From: Firmicutes bacterium CAG:555
GTDB lineage: Bacteria > Bacillota > Clostridia > Oscillospirales > Oscillospiraceae
Length of the DNA: 46,695 nt
Reading direction: 5' to 3'
Assembly (NCBI GenBank): GCA_000431075.1
Contig: HF986900.1
Span: forward strand, 69,531-116,225
Positions 23,646 through 31,197 of the stretch are shown here, piece after piece; within the stretch, counting starts at the first letter, position 1, and each line of letters begins with the position of its first letter. The position numbers were made by a program, and so were the translations under genes. Under the pieces are notes generated by a model. The model saw nothing but the letters and a program-made list of their open reading frames with translations. It ran no database searches and was not told where the DNA came from.

Positions 23646-24689
23646 ATGAGCATCAATTTTTCCGATGGGCTTGAAGATCAAGCCATGGTCACAAGCTCTT
23701 CAATCTTACCCGAGGATGCCGGTGAAGGCGGTCTGCGCCCCAAGACTATAAGTGAATATATCGGTCAGGAAAAAGCTAAGGACAATCTAAGTGTGTTCAT
23801 TGACGCTGCCAGAATGCGCAACGAGCCGCTTGACCATGTCCTGCTGCACGGTCCTCCGGGGCTTGGCAAGACAACGCTTGCGGCTGTCATTGCAAACGAG
23901 ATGGGCGTCAATATGCGCATCACCTCTGGTCCAGCGATAGAAAAGCCCGGCGACCTCGTCGCTATGCTCACGAACCTCAACGAGGGAGATATCCTGTTCG
24001 TTGACGAGATACACAGGCTCAATAGAGCCTATGAGGAGATACTTTACCCTGCGATGGAGGACTATGCGATAGACATCATCCTCGGAAAAGGCCCCTCGGC
24101 AAACTCGCTGCACCTTGAACTTCCGAAATTCACGCTAATCGGCGCCACAACCCGCTCCGGCCAGCTTACCGCTCCTCTCAGAGACCGCTTTGGTGTTACG
24201 CTGAGACTTGAGCTTTACACGCCCGACGAGCTGTGCAGGATAGTTGAGCGCTCGGCAGATATCCTCGGCATCGAGATTGACAGGGAAGGGGCATATGAGA
24301 TTGCCTCACGCTCAAGAGGCACTCCGAGAATTGCAAACCGCATGCTCCGCCGTGTGCGCGATTTTGCGCAGGTAAGAGCCGACGGCGTTATAACCAAGGA
24401 AGTCGCTGATATGGCGCTGTCTCGGCTGGAGGTCGATAAGCTCGGCCTTGACTCGCTCGACCGCAGGATGCTACGCAGCATAATCGAGTTTTACGGCGGC
24501 GGCCCCGTCGGACTTGAGACCTTGGCTGCTACAATAAACGAGGAGGCCGTAACGCTTATCGATGTATACGAGCCCTTCCTTTTGCAGCAGGGATTTCTCA
24601 CAAGGACGCCTCGTGGCCGCTGCGTGACTAAGAAAGCATACGACCATCTCGGCATCGAGTATCTCGGTCAGCAGGAGCTTGGACTGTGA
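23646..24689 (+). CDS. ruvB: Holliday-junction branch-migration ATPase RuvB
   Basis: A 347-residue AAA+ motor. The N-terminus has LRPKTISEYIGQEKAKDNL. Walker A is HGPPGLGKTTLA, Walker B is LFVDEIHR and sensor 1 is IGATTRSG. An arginine finger lies in the RDRFG segment, and the winged-helix C-terminus ends TRTPRGRCVT. AAGGAGG supports the ATG. It ends the ruvCAB operon. Confidence 0.97.
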   Translation: MSINFSDGLEDQAMVTSSSILPEDAGEGGLRPKTISEYIGQEKAKDNLSVFIDAARMRNEPLDHVLLHGPPGLGKTTLAAVIANEMGVNMRITSGPAIEKPGDLVAMLTNLNEGDILFVDEIHRLNRAYEEILYPAMEDYAIDIILGKGPSANSLHLELPKFTLIGATTRSGQLTAPLRDRFGVTLRLELYTPDELCRIVERSADILGIEIDREGAYEIASRSRGTPRIANRMLRRVRDFAQVRADGVITKEVADMALSRLEVDKLGLDSLDRRMLRSIIEFYGGGPVGLETLAATINEEAVTLIDVYEPFLLQQGFLTRTPRGRCVTKKAYDHLGIEYLGQQELGL

Positions 24690-24736
24690 ATTGTTAAAAA
24701 CACTGAAATTTTTGTTCAACTACGGCTATTTTTCTA

Positions 24737-24769
24737 TTGACATTTAATAACTTTGTAATATAATATAAT
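24737..24769 (+). promoter_or_regulatory. sigma-A promoter of the sigH-like gene
   Basis: TTGACA (24737-24742), 16 bp, TATAAT (24759-24764); a second overlapping TATAAT sits at 24764-24769. Both hexamers are perfect, so basal transcription should be high. Confidence 0.85.
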
Positions 24770-24797
24770 AGATAAATTGAAAAAATAGCTGTTTTTT

Positions 24798-25427
24798 ATG
24801 TTTAATTACTCCAAAATTGATGATAATGACTTACAGAAGCTTGCCGTAAAAGGCGACAGCTTGGCCGAGGAAGCTCTTGTCGAGAGATATATGAGGCTCG
24901 TGCGCAAGTGCGCAAGGCCATTGTTTCTTGCGGGAGGGGACAGCGAAGATCTTATCCAAGAGGGTATGTTCGGATTGATTTCGGCTGTAAGGCAGTATAA
25001 TTCCGCACAAAACACAAGCTTCAAGACCTTTGCGGAGCATTGTATAAAAAACAGGCTTATAACAGCAGTTAAATCGGCGTCGAGCGCCAAGCACATTCCC
25101 TTGAACGCAGGCGTCTCGCTCGACACTTTACTCTCGGATGAATCCCAGACCCCACCGTTGGCATATGCCGAAATGTTTCAGACATCACCTGAAGAACAGG
25201 TTCTGGCCAGAGAGAACAAAAGAAATAAAGAAGAGTTTTTCTTATCCCTTCTGGAGAAGTTATCTAAATTTGAAAAGTGTGTGCTTCGCAATTATCTGAA
25301 CGGTTTGAGCTATAAAGAGATTGCCCAGATAAGCTGCAAGGACGAAAAAGCCGTAGATAACGCAATTCAGAGGATAAGGCGCAAACTGGCGCAGAATTTC
25401 AAATCAGGCGATATCAGCAGAAGCTGA
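24798..25427 (+). CDS. sigH: RNA polymerase sigma factor, SigH/SpoH type
   Basis: A 209-residue sigma-70-family factor. Region 2 reads LVRKCARPLFLAGGDSEDLIQEGMFGL with TSFKTFAEHCIKNRLITAV. A KHIPLN motif typical of SigH follows at about 97-102. Region 4 (KFEKCVLRNYLNGLSYKEIAQ and DNAIQRIRRKL) closes the protein. In Bacillus, SigH starts sporulation and stationary-phase programmes. Unlike nearly all its neighbours, the ATG has no G-rich SD; the leader is A/T-rich with six Ts just before the start. That suggests poor or regulated translation. Promoter -35 and -10 are near-consensus. Confidence 0.85.
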   Translation: MFNYSKIDDNDLQKLAVKGDSLAEEALVERYMRLVRKCARPLFLAGGDSEDLIQEGMFGLISAVRQYNSAQNTSFKTFAEHCIKNRLITAVKSASSAKHIPLNAGVSLDTLLSDESQTPPLAYAEMFQTSPEEQVLARENKRNKEEFFLSLLEKLSKFEKCVLRNYLNGLSYKEIAQISCKDEKAVDNAIQRIRRKLAQNFKSGDISRS

Positions 25428-25474
25428 CGCATATAAAAGCCGACAGGCGAGTTTTTCAAAAGAGAGGATTTAAA

Positions 25475-25753
25475 ATGTACCAAGACAAGACCTTAGTTTG
25501 CAAAGAATGTGGTCAGGAGTTCGTGTTCTCCGCAGGTGAGCAGGAATTCTATGCAGAGCGCGGCTTCCAGAACGAGCCCCAGCGCTGCAAGGCTTGCCGT
25601 GACGCTCGCAAGAACGCAGCACGCGGTCCCCGTGAGTTCTTTACCGCAGTTTGCGCAGCATGCGGCGGCGAGGCAAAGGTTCCCTTTGAGCCCAAGTCCG
25701 ACCGTCCCGTCTACTGCAGCGAGTGCTTTGCAAAGATGAAGGAAGAGGCCTGA
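25475..25753 (+). CDS. double zinc-ribbon protein
   Basis: A 92-residue protein with CKECG...CKAC in the N-terminal half (QEFYAERGFQNEPQRCKACRDARK) and CAACG...CSEC in the C-terminal half, each able to hold one zinc. The first half is the zf_Tbcl-type 'probable zinc-ribbon' common in Clostridia. Function is unknown; nucleic-acid binding is possible. The SD AGAGAGGA is good. Codons are strongly biased (many GCA, CGC, AAG), which suggests high expression. A terminator follows. Confidence 0.85.
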   Translation: MYQDKTLVCKECGQEFVFSAGEQEFYAERGFQNEPQRCKACRDARKNAARGPREFFTAVCAACGGEAKVPFEPKSDRPVYCSECFAKMKEEA

Positions 25754-25777
25754 GGCTCAAACCTACAGGAATAGAGT

Positions 25778-25806
25778 GGGGCGTCTTTGCGGCGCCCCTT
25801 TCTTTA
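25778..25806 (+). terminator. terminator after the zinc-ribbon gene
   Basis: GGGGCG (25778-25783) pairs with CGCCCC (25793-25798), followed by TTTCTTT. Confidence 0.75.
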
Positions 25807-25834
25807 TTTGAATCAACAGATTGGAGACTTGACT

Positions 25835-26053
25835 ATGGAAATGTTAAAAATTATGGATCTCAGCAGAGAGAGCATGATCTCCGACATCCTTGAAGATTTC
25901 CCCGAAGCAATGCCCAAGTTCCAGGAGCTTGGTATGCACTGCCTCGGATGTGCTCTTGCAACCGCTGAATCTCTCGAACAGGCATGTGCAGCACACGGCG
26001 TTGATCCCGACGAATTTTTGGTCGAGCTCAAAGCCTACCTTATGGCACTTTGA
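25835..26053 (+). CDS. DUF1858 domain protein
   Basis: A 72-residue acidic protein. The DUF1858 signature is seen as an MISDILEDFPEAMPKFQELGMHCLGC stretch whose CLGC cysteines could bind metal or form a disulfide, followed by SLEQACAAHGVD. Similar domains occur alone or attached to hybrid-cluster and disulfide-reductase proteins, so a redox role is possible but unproven. The ATG at 25835 is chosen because TTGGAGAC lies 7 bp upstream; an earlier in-frame ATG has none. It is flanked by terminators on both sides, so it is likely monocistronic. Confidence 0.85.
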   Translation: MEMLKIMDLSRESMISDILEDFPEAMPKFQELGMHCLGCALATAESLEQACAAHGVDPDEFLVELKAYLMAL

Positions 26054-26066
26054 TCAAAGCTAAGCT

Positions 26067-26092
26067 AAAAAGCCGGATATGCCGGCTTTTTG
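26067..26092 (+). terminator. terminator after the DUF1858 gene
   Basis: AAAAAGCCGG pairs with CCGGCTTTTT over 10 bp with loop ATATG. It lies upstream of trmK, but the trmK SD (GGAGAC) is outside the hairpin. Confidence 0.9.
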
Positions 26093-26108
26093 CTTTATAT
26101 GGAGACAT

Positions 26109-26804
26109 ATGAGTAACAGACTTGAATTGATAGCCTCCTTTGTTGAGAACGGCATTGGTGTTGCCGATGTCGGAACTGACCACGGCTACATACCCGTGAT
26201 GCTCGTAAAAAGGGGATATAAGGGTAATATAATTGCGACCGATATAAACGAGGGACCCTTGCAAAAAGCAAAGCAGAGCCTTATGGATGCCGACTGTGAG
26301 GATAGCGTCAAGCTCGTCTTGTGCGACGGGCTGGACGGCTGCAAACCGGAAATGGTCGACACTATCATTGTTGCCGGTATGGGCGGCGACACGATAACCG
26401 GTATTCTCGACAGGGCAGAGTGGTGCGCCCGTGAGGATATGAAGCTTATCCTCCAGCCGGTCACAAAGGCAGAGATACTGCGTTATTGGCTTGTAAACAA
26501 CGACTTTGTTATCAAGAGCGAAGCGCAGGTCAAGGAAAACGGCACGGTATATCAGATAATTTGCGCCGTTCCGGGCAGAGACTGTCAATACATGGATGCG
26601 GAGCTTTTTATCGGCAGATATGAGCTTATTAAAAACAGTCCGTTTTTTGATAACCTGCTTTCAAAGCACATAAAGCGCTTTGCTTCGACGGTCGATGGAC
26701 TAAAAACTACAGACAGAGAAGAACTGTTGCCGTGGCTCGGCCTTGTTGAAAATATTTTAAACGAGCTAAAGATGATGCGGGAGTGGAAAAATGAAAATCG
26801 TTAA
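26109..26804 (+). CDS. trmK: tRNA (adenine22-N1)-methyltransferase TrmK
   Basis: A 231-residue SAM-dependent methyltransferase. The N-terminus is RLELIASFV, motif I is VADVGTDHGYIPV, then IATDINEGPLQKA and the conserved VAGMGGDTI. LQPVTKAEILRYWL follows. An upstream in-frame ATG lies inside the preceding terminator, so the ATG at 26109 with GGAGAC is used. It overlaps the nif3-like gene by 14 bp; the trmK-nif3 pairing is conserved in Firmicutes, often beside a sigma-factor gene, as here. Confidence 0.94.
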   Translation: MSNRLELIASFVENGIGVADVGTDHGYIPVMLVKRGYKGNIIATDINEGPLQKAKQSLMDADCEDSVKLVLCDGLDGCKPEMVDTIIVAGMGGDTITGILDRAEWCAREDMKLILQPVTKAEILRYWLVNNDFVIKSEAQVKENGTVYQIICAVPGRDCQYMDAELFIGRYELIKNSPFFDNLLSKHIKRFASTVDGLKTTDREELLPWLGLVENILNELKMMREWKNENR

Positions 26805-27585
26805 GGATATATTCGATTATTTGAATTTACTTGCGCCGGTCGGGCTGAAAATGAGCTTTGACAATGTCGGCATACTCGCTGGCAGTGCCGAAGCGCCGGC
26901 AAGAAATTGCCTGCTTGCTCTTGATATAACTGACGAGGTCATAGATGAAGCGGTGTCGATAGGTGCCGACCTCATAGTCTCACACCACCCGCTCATATTT
27001 CATGAGCTTAAAAGCGTTGTCGCCGAGGATCTTGTCGGCAGGAAGATAATCAAGCTGATTAAAAACGACATTTCCGCCATTTGCATGCATACAAATCTTG
27101 ATATAGCTCAGGGTGGCGTTAATGATGCGCTTATGAGTGCTCTGGGTGGCTGCGTAAGCGGTTTTCTTGAGCCCTGCGGCATTGATGCCGATGGTGCTCC
27201 AGTTGGCTGCGGACGCATCGGTGAACTAGCCGAAAGCATTGATTTTCAAAGCTTTTTGCGGACCTGCAAAGAAGCACTCCATGTAAACGGACTGCGTTAT
27301 CACGATGCCGGACGGCCGGTAAAAAAGCTTGCCGTCATGGGCGGCTCGGGCGGCGACTGCATCGCACTTGCCGAAAGTCTCGGATGCGATACATATGTCA
27401 CGGCCGACATTAAATATAACGGCTTTCTTGACGCAAAGGAGCTCGGCATAAACCTCATAGACGCCGACCATTTTTGCACCGAAAATGTCGTCATTCCAGT
27501 CCTGCACGAAAAGCTCAGCGCAAAGTTTGAGGATGTTGACTTTTCTATATCCTCTGTCCATTGCCAAACGGCACAGTTTTATTAA
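26791..27585 (+). CDS. Nif3-like dinuclear metal-centre protein
   Basis: A 264-residue protein of the NIF3/DUF34 family. Metal ligands are visible in VSHHPLIFH near residue 65, MHTNLD near 103, and a C-terminal DADHFCTE. The short length means it lacks the PII-like insert of longer Bacillus homologues. Proposed roles include a GTP cyclohydrolase-like or metal-chaperone function, but none is settled. Translation is coupled to trmK. The stop lies 3 bp before the spoIVA sigma-E-like -35. Confidence 0.92.
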   Translation: MKIVKDIFDYLNLLAPVGLKMSFDNVGILAGSAEAPARNCLLALDITDEVIDEAVSIGADLIVSHHPLIFHELKSVVAEDLVGRKIIKLIKNDISAICMHTNLDIAQGGVNDALMSALGGCVSGFLEPCGIDADGAPVGCGRIGELAESIDFQSFLRTCKEALHVNGLRYHDAGRPVKKLAVMGGSGGDCIALAESLGCDTYVTADIKYNGFLDAKELGINLIDADHFCTENVVIPVLHEKLSAKFEDVDFSISSVHCQTAQFY

Positions 27586-27588
27586 CAA

Positions 27589-27617
27589 GAATAATATGCC
27601 TCCGCAGCTCATAAACT
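27589..27617 (+). promoter_or_regulatory. candidate sigma-E-type promoter of spoIVA inside its leader hairpin
   Basis: GAATAAT (27589-27595), exactly 14 bp, CATAAACT (27610-27617): 13 of 15 matches to the remembered sigma-E consensus. Bacillus spoIVA is sigma-E dependent, which agrees. The spacer contains the complete 5' arm of the hairpin (27598-27607), so RNA started near 27624 would omit it. Confidence 0.65.
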
Positions 27618-27650
27618 CGTACAAACGAGAAAAACTGCGGAGGCTTTTTT
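27598..27650 (+). terminator. nif3 terminator whose 3' arm holds the spoIVA SD
   Basis: GCCTCCGCAG (27598-27607) pairs with CTGCGGAGGC (27635-27644), followed by six Ts and then the spoIVA ATG with no gap. An inner hairpin CTCGT-acaa-ACGAG (27616-27629) sits above. The 3' arm contains GCGGAGG, the spoIVA SD. Confidence 0.85.
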
Positions 27651-29129
27651 ATGACTAATATTGATATTTATAAGGATATATCCAAACGGACAAACGGCTC
27701 GATCATGCTCGGTGTAGTCGGGCCTGTTCGCACGGGTAAATCGACCTTTATAAAGCGCTTTATGGAGCTGCTCGTCATCCCGAACATCGAGGATATGTAT
27801 GCAAGAGAACGGGCAAAGGATGAATTGCCCCAAAGCGGCTCGGGCAAAACCATCATGACCTCGGAGCCTAAGTTCGTCCCCGAGGATGCAGTTGAGATAA
27901 GCCTCAGCGATGATGTCCGCTTTTCGGTCAGATTAATTGACTGCGTGGGTTACATGGTAAACGGTGCCGCCGGTCAGTTTGAGGATGGCAGCGAGAGAAT
28001 GGTCACAACGCCATGGTTTGACCACGAGATAAGTATGACCGAAGCGGCAGAATCGGGTACTTATAAAGTCATAAGCGAGCACTCGACTATTGGCTTGGTC
28101 GTCACAACCGACGGTAGTATATGCGATATCCCGAGAGCGGACTATGTTGAGCCGGAGGAACGGGTCGTAAACGAGCTAAAGCAGATAGGTAAGCCTTTTG
28201 CAGTGCTCATAAACAGCAAAAATCCGGCGTCAGATGAAGCTGCTGTACTTCAAAGTGAGCTTAGCGAGAAGTACGCAGTGCCGTGCGTTTGCGTCAATTG
28301 TCAGCAGCTTTCCGAGCGTGATCTTGCTGATATCATGAGTACCGTGCTTGGTCAGTTCCCGATATCCGAGGTCGCAATTTGGCTTCCGTCTTGGTTTGAG
28401 GCACTCGACAACGAGGCCGAGCTTAAAACAAAGCTTTATCAGCAGCTTTTGGCATCGTCCAAAGACTTGAGCTGCGTTCATGATATCTATTGCATGCTCG
28501 ATGAGTTAAATCAGTCCGATATAGTCGAGACGGCCGAGGTCAAAAATTCCGATATGGGCAGCGGAACGATAAATGTCAGCATTGAGATACCGAGAGCTCT
28601 GTATTACCGACTTATCAGCGATGAGGCCGGGCTTGAGATCAGCGACGACGGCGAGCTCATAAAACTTCTGCGTGAGATGAGCGCAATTAAACACGACTAT
28701 GAGCACATAAAAACGGCACTGGACGATGTAAGAGAAAAGGGTTACGGTGTTGTAATGCCGTCTGCCGATGAGCTTGAGCTCGATGAGCCGCAGATAGTTA
28801 AGCAGGGCGGTAAATATGCTGTCAAGCTCAAGGCAAAGGCTCCGGCGATTCACATGCTGAAAACCGGCATAGAGACTGTTGTCACACCATCCATCGGCGG
28901 CGACAATGCATCCGAAGAGATTATAAGTTTCCTGCTCCAAGGCTACGAGGGTGACATGAGCAGACTGTGGGAGTCGAACATTTTCGGCAGGCCGCTTTAT
29001 GATATTGCCGAAGAAGGGATAGCGGACAGACTGAACAATCTGCCGGTAAATGCAAGAGCGAAGCTTCAAGAGACACTCCAGCGCATCGTTAATGAGGGCA
29101 GGGGAACGCTGATTTGTATTTTGTTATAA
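27651..29129 (+). CDS. spoIVA: stage IV sporulation protein A (spore-coat scaffold ATPase)
   Basis: A 492-residue protein that polymerises on the forespore outer membrane as the base layer of the coat. Walker A is VGPVRTGKST (23-32) in an N-terminal NTPase domain, and the VRFSVRLIDCVGYMV strand carries the switch region. The conserved middle and C-terminal assembly domains follow, ending in the family sequence EGRGTLICILL. Length matches Bacillus SpoIVA (492). The ATG directly follows a hairpin U-tract, with its SD inside the hairpin. The stop overlaps the next terminator. Confidence 0.97.
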   Translation: MTNIDIYKDISKRTNGSIMLGVVGPVRTGKSTFIKRFMELLVIPNIEDMYARERAKDELPQSGSGKTIMTSEPKFVPEDAVEISLSDDVRFSVRLIDCVGYMVNGAAGQFEDGSERMVTTPWFDHEISMTEAAESGTYKVISEHSTIGLVVTTDGSICDIPRADYVEPEERVVNELKQIGKPFAVLINSKNPASDEAAVLQSELSEKYAVPCVCVNCQQLSERDLADIMSTVLGQFPISEVAIWLPSWFEALDNEAELKTKLYQQLLASSKDLSCVHDIYCMLDELNQSDIVETAEVKNSDMGSGTINVSIEIPRALYYRLISDEAGLEISDDGELIKLLREMSAIKHDYEHIKTALDDVREKGYGVVMPSADELELDEPQIVKQGGKYAVKLKAKAPAIHMLKTGIETVVTPSIGGDNASEEIISFLLQGYEGDMSRLWESNIFGRPLYDIAEEGIADRLNNLPVNARAKLQETLQRIVNEGRGTLICILL

Positions 29130-29155
29130 AAACGGGAAGCAATTCCCGTTTTTTT
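29129..29155 (+). terminator. spoIVA terminator
   Basis: AAAACGGGAA (29129-29138) pairs with TTCCCGTTTT (29143-29152) around a GCAA tetraloop, followed by TTT. It starts in the spoIVA stop codon. Confidence 0.9.
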
Positions 29156-29181
29156 GCGTGCAGATTTATTTATTTTAATAG

Positions 29182-29210
29182 TTGAAATGGTTAAAGGATA
29201 ATAATATAAT
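29182..29210 (+). promoter_or_regulatory. sigma-A promoter of the aminotransferase gene
   Basis: TTGAAA (29182-29187), 17 bp, TATAAT (29205-29210). Confidence 0.85.
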
Positions 29211-29239
29211 TAAGACAAAATTTTTTGGAGATGAGATTT

Positions 29240-30427
29240 ATGAAACCGGTATCAAAAATTGCGGAAGCAGTTCGTGCATCAACGACCTTGGCCGTTGACA
29301 GCTTGGCAAAGCAGATGAAAGCCGATGGATATGATGTTGTCGGTTTTGGCACAGGCGAACCTGATTTTCAAACTCCCGAGAATATCAACCTCGCAGCCAT
29401 CGAAGCCATAAAGGAAGGAAAGACAAAATATACCCCGGCAGCCGGTATAATCCCTTTGCGTAAGGCAATAGCCGAGCAACTCAAAAGCGAGGGGTTGGAC
29501 TACGATTACACGCAGATAGTCGTTGCAAGCGGCGCAAAGCACAGCCTGTTTATCGCTCTGTCGGCTCTCACCAATCCCGGCGATGAGATAATTCTGCCCG
29601 CACCGTATTGGGTCAGCTATTATGAGATGATCAAAATGACCGGCGGTGTGCCTGTTGTCGTCTCGGCGGGCGAGGAGCAGAACTTTAAAATCACTGCACA
29701 GCAGCTTGAGAATGCAGTTACCGATAAGACTAAGTGCGTCATTTTCAACAATCCTTCAAACCCCACCGGCATGCTTTATAGCCGAGATGAGCTCAAGGCG
29801 CTTGTCGATGTTTGTGTTAAGCATGATCTGTATATAATCGCTGACGAGATATACTATAAGCTCGTTTATGACGGACTTGAGTTTACCAGCATCGCGAGCT
29901 TCGGCGAAAATGTCAAAGAACGTACGCTGCTCATAAACGGTGTGTCTAAGTCCTACGCAATGACCGGCTGGCGTGTCGGCTACTGCGCAGCTAATAAGCA
30001 GCTTGCAAAGATAATGTCCAACTATCTCAGCCACTCCACGGGGGCGCCGTCGACCATCAGTCAGTGGGCAGCTCTTGAGGCCTACAGCGGCCCGCAGGAC
30101 ACGGTCGAGACCATGCGGCTTGAGTTTTTAAAGCGCAGGGATTATATCGTTGACCGAATCAACTCCATCCCCGGCGTGAGCTGCGTTAAGCCGGAAGGCG
30201 CATTTTATGTCATGATTAACATTGAGCAGCTAATCGGTCGCACTCTCGGCGGTAAGCTCATTGAAAGTGACGATGATTTTGCCGTGGCGCTGCTTGAAAA
30301 GGCATTGGTCGCAGTTGTCCCGTGCTCCGGCTTCGGCGCCAAGAATTTTGTCCGCTGGTCGTATGCCGCATCCATGGAGAATATCGAAAAAGGCCTCGAC
30401 CGCCTTGAAAAATTCATAAGCGAATGA
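29240..30427 (+). CDS. aspB: pyridoxal-phosphate aspartate aminotransferase (class I, AspB type)
   Basis: A 395-residue fold-type I aminotransferase. FGTGEPDFQTPENI, KYTPAAGIIPLRKAIA, NNPSNPTGMLYS and INGVSKSYAMTGWRVGYC are diagnostic, the last carrying the PLP Lys. A C-terminal PCSGFGAKNFVRWSYAAS contains the substrate-carboxylate Arg. It interconverts aspartate/oxaloacetate and glutamate/2-oxoglutarate; related specificities cannot be excluded. TTGGAG 9 bp upstream selects the ATG at 29240 over earlier in-frame codons. It has its own sigma-A promoter. Confidence 0.92.
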   Translation: MKPVSKIAEAVRASTTLAVDSLAKQMKADGYDVVGFGTGEPDFQTPENINLAAIEAIKEGKTKYTPAAGIIPLRKAIAEQLKSEGLDYDYTQIVVASGAKHSLFIALSALTNPGDEIILPAPYWVSYYEMIKMTGGVPVVVSAGEEQNFKITAQQLENAVTDKTKCVIFNNPSNPTGMLYSRDELKALVDVCVKHDLYIIADEIYYKLVYDGLEFTSIASFGENVKERTLLINGVSKSYAMTGWRVGYCAANKQLAKIMSNYLSHSTGAPSTISQWAALEAYSGPQDTVETMRLEFLKRRDYIVDRINSIPGVSCVKPEGAFYVMINIEQLIGRTLGGKLIESDDDFAVALLEKALVAVVPCSGFGAKNFVRWSYAASMENIEKGLDRLEKFISE

Positions 30428-30455
30428 TATAATAATCACCCCATCGACATAGCTT
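30427..30455 (+). promoter_or_regulatory. weak sigma-E-like promoter inside the cwlD leader hairpin
   Basis: ATATAAT (30427-30433), 14 bp, CATAGCTT (30448-30455): only 9 of 15 matches. The geometry is the same as at spoIVA: the spacer is the hairpin's 5' arm. Bacillus cwlD is transcribed by sigma-E and sigma-G, which fits. Confidence 0.3.
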
Positions 30456-30472
30456 GTTAATGGGGTGATTTT
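30434..30472 (+). terminator. aspB terminator-like hairpin whose 3' arm holds the cwlD SD
   Basis: AATCACCCCAT (30434-30444) pairs with ATGGGGTGATT (30460-30470), 11 bp, 15-base loop, then TT and the GTG start of cwlD. The SD GGGGTGA is in the 3' arm. The U-tract is only four bases, so termination may be partial. Confidence 0.7.
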
Positions 30473-31189
30473 GTGTTTGTGACCATTGATTTAAAAAGGC
30501 TTATCAAAATCGTTTTAATAGTTGCGCTTTTGGCGGCTGCGGCTGTTTTTGTGAAGATTTTCGTTTCAAACGGCGGGCTCAAGCCTGTTATAAGCCAAAA
30601 CAGCCGATCAACGCTCGTTCTTGACGCCGGTCACGGCGGCATTGACGGAGGTGCTATTTCGGACTCTGGGCTCAAAGAAAGCGATATAAACCTTCAAATT
30701 GCGCTGAAAACCGAGGCTCTTGTGCGTTTTTTAGGTATCGACACCGTTATGACCAGAGAAACGGACACCGATAACTCGGACAACAAGGCTTACAGCGAGC
30801 ATGATAATCTTGTACAGCGGGCAAAGCTTGCAAATTCGACCGAAAATGCCGTCTTGATAAGCATTCACCAAAACAAGTTCCCGAGCGCTGTTGTCAGTGG
30901 TGCAGAAGTGATGTATTCTGATAATGACGACAGCAAGGCGCTCGGACTTATCACGCAGGATAATCTTGTTGCGCTGCTGGATAGCTCAAACCGTCGTGTT
31001 GCACGTCCTGCACCGAAGGAGCTGCTGCTGACTTCATCGGTCGAATGCCCGACAATTCTTGTAGAATGCGGCTTTATGTCCAATCCGCAGGAAGTGCAAA
31101 AACTTGCATCGAACGATTATCAGCTCAAACTTGCAGCTATTTTGGCAGGTTCATATATACAGTTTTTAAATAACACGGCTTCGGCATAG
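30473..31189 (+). CDS. cwlD: N-acetylmuramoyl-L-alanine amidase CwlD (spore cortex)
   Basis: A 238-residue Amidase_3 enzyme with one N-terminal membrane segment (about 11-31). Zinc ligands are His54 (LDAGHGGIDGGA), Glu69 (LKESDINLQI) and His132 (SIHQNKF), and the catalytic Glu is in LVECGFMSNPQE. CwlD with PdaA makes muramic-delta-lactam in cortex peptidoglycan. Length matches the family. Start is GTG 30473 or GTG 30479; both use the SD inside the hairpin. It is followed by radA after 8 bp. Confidence 0.93.
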   Translation: MFVTIDLKRLIKIVLIVALLAAAAVFVKIFVSNGGLKPVISQNSRSTLVLDAGHGGIDGGAISDSGLKESDINLQIALKTEALVRFLGIDTVMTRETDTDNSDNKAYSEHDNLVQRAKLANSTENAVLISIHQNKFPSAVVSGAEVMYSDNDDSKALGLITQDNLVALLDSSNRRVARPAPKELLLTSSVECPTILVECGFMSNPQEVQKLASNDYQLKLAAILAGSYIQFLNNTASA

Positions 31190-31197
31190 GAGAAGAT

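Noticed and set aside
26067..26111. Hairpin upstream of trmK as a further start-masking element
   Set aside because: The trmK SD (GGAGAC) and ATG lie outside the stem, so the hairpin is an ordinary terminator.
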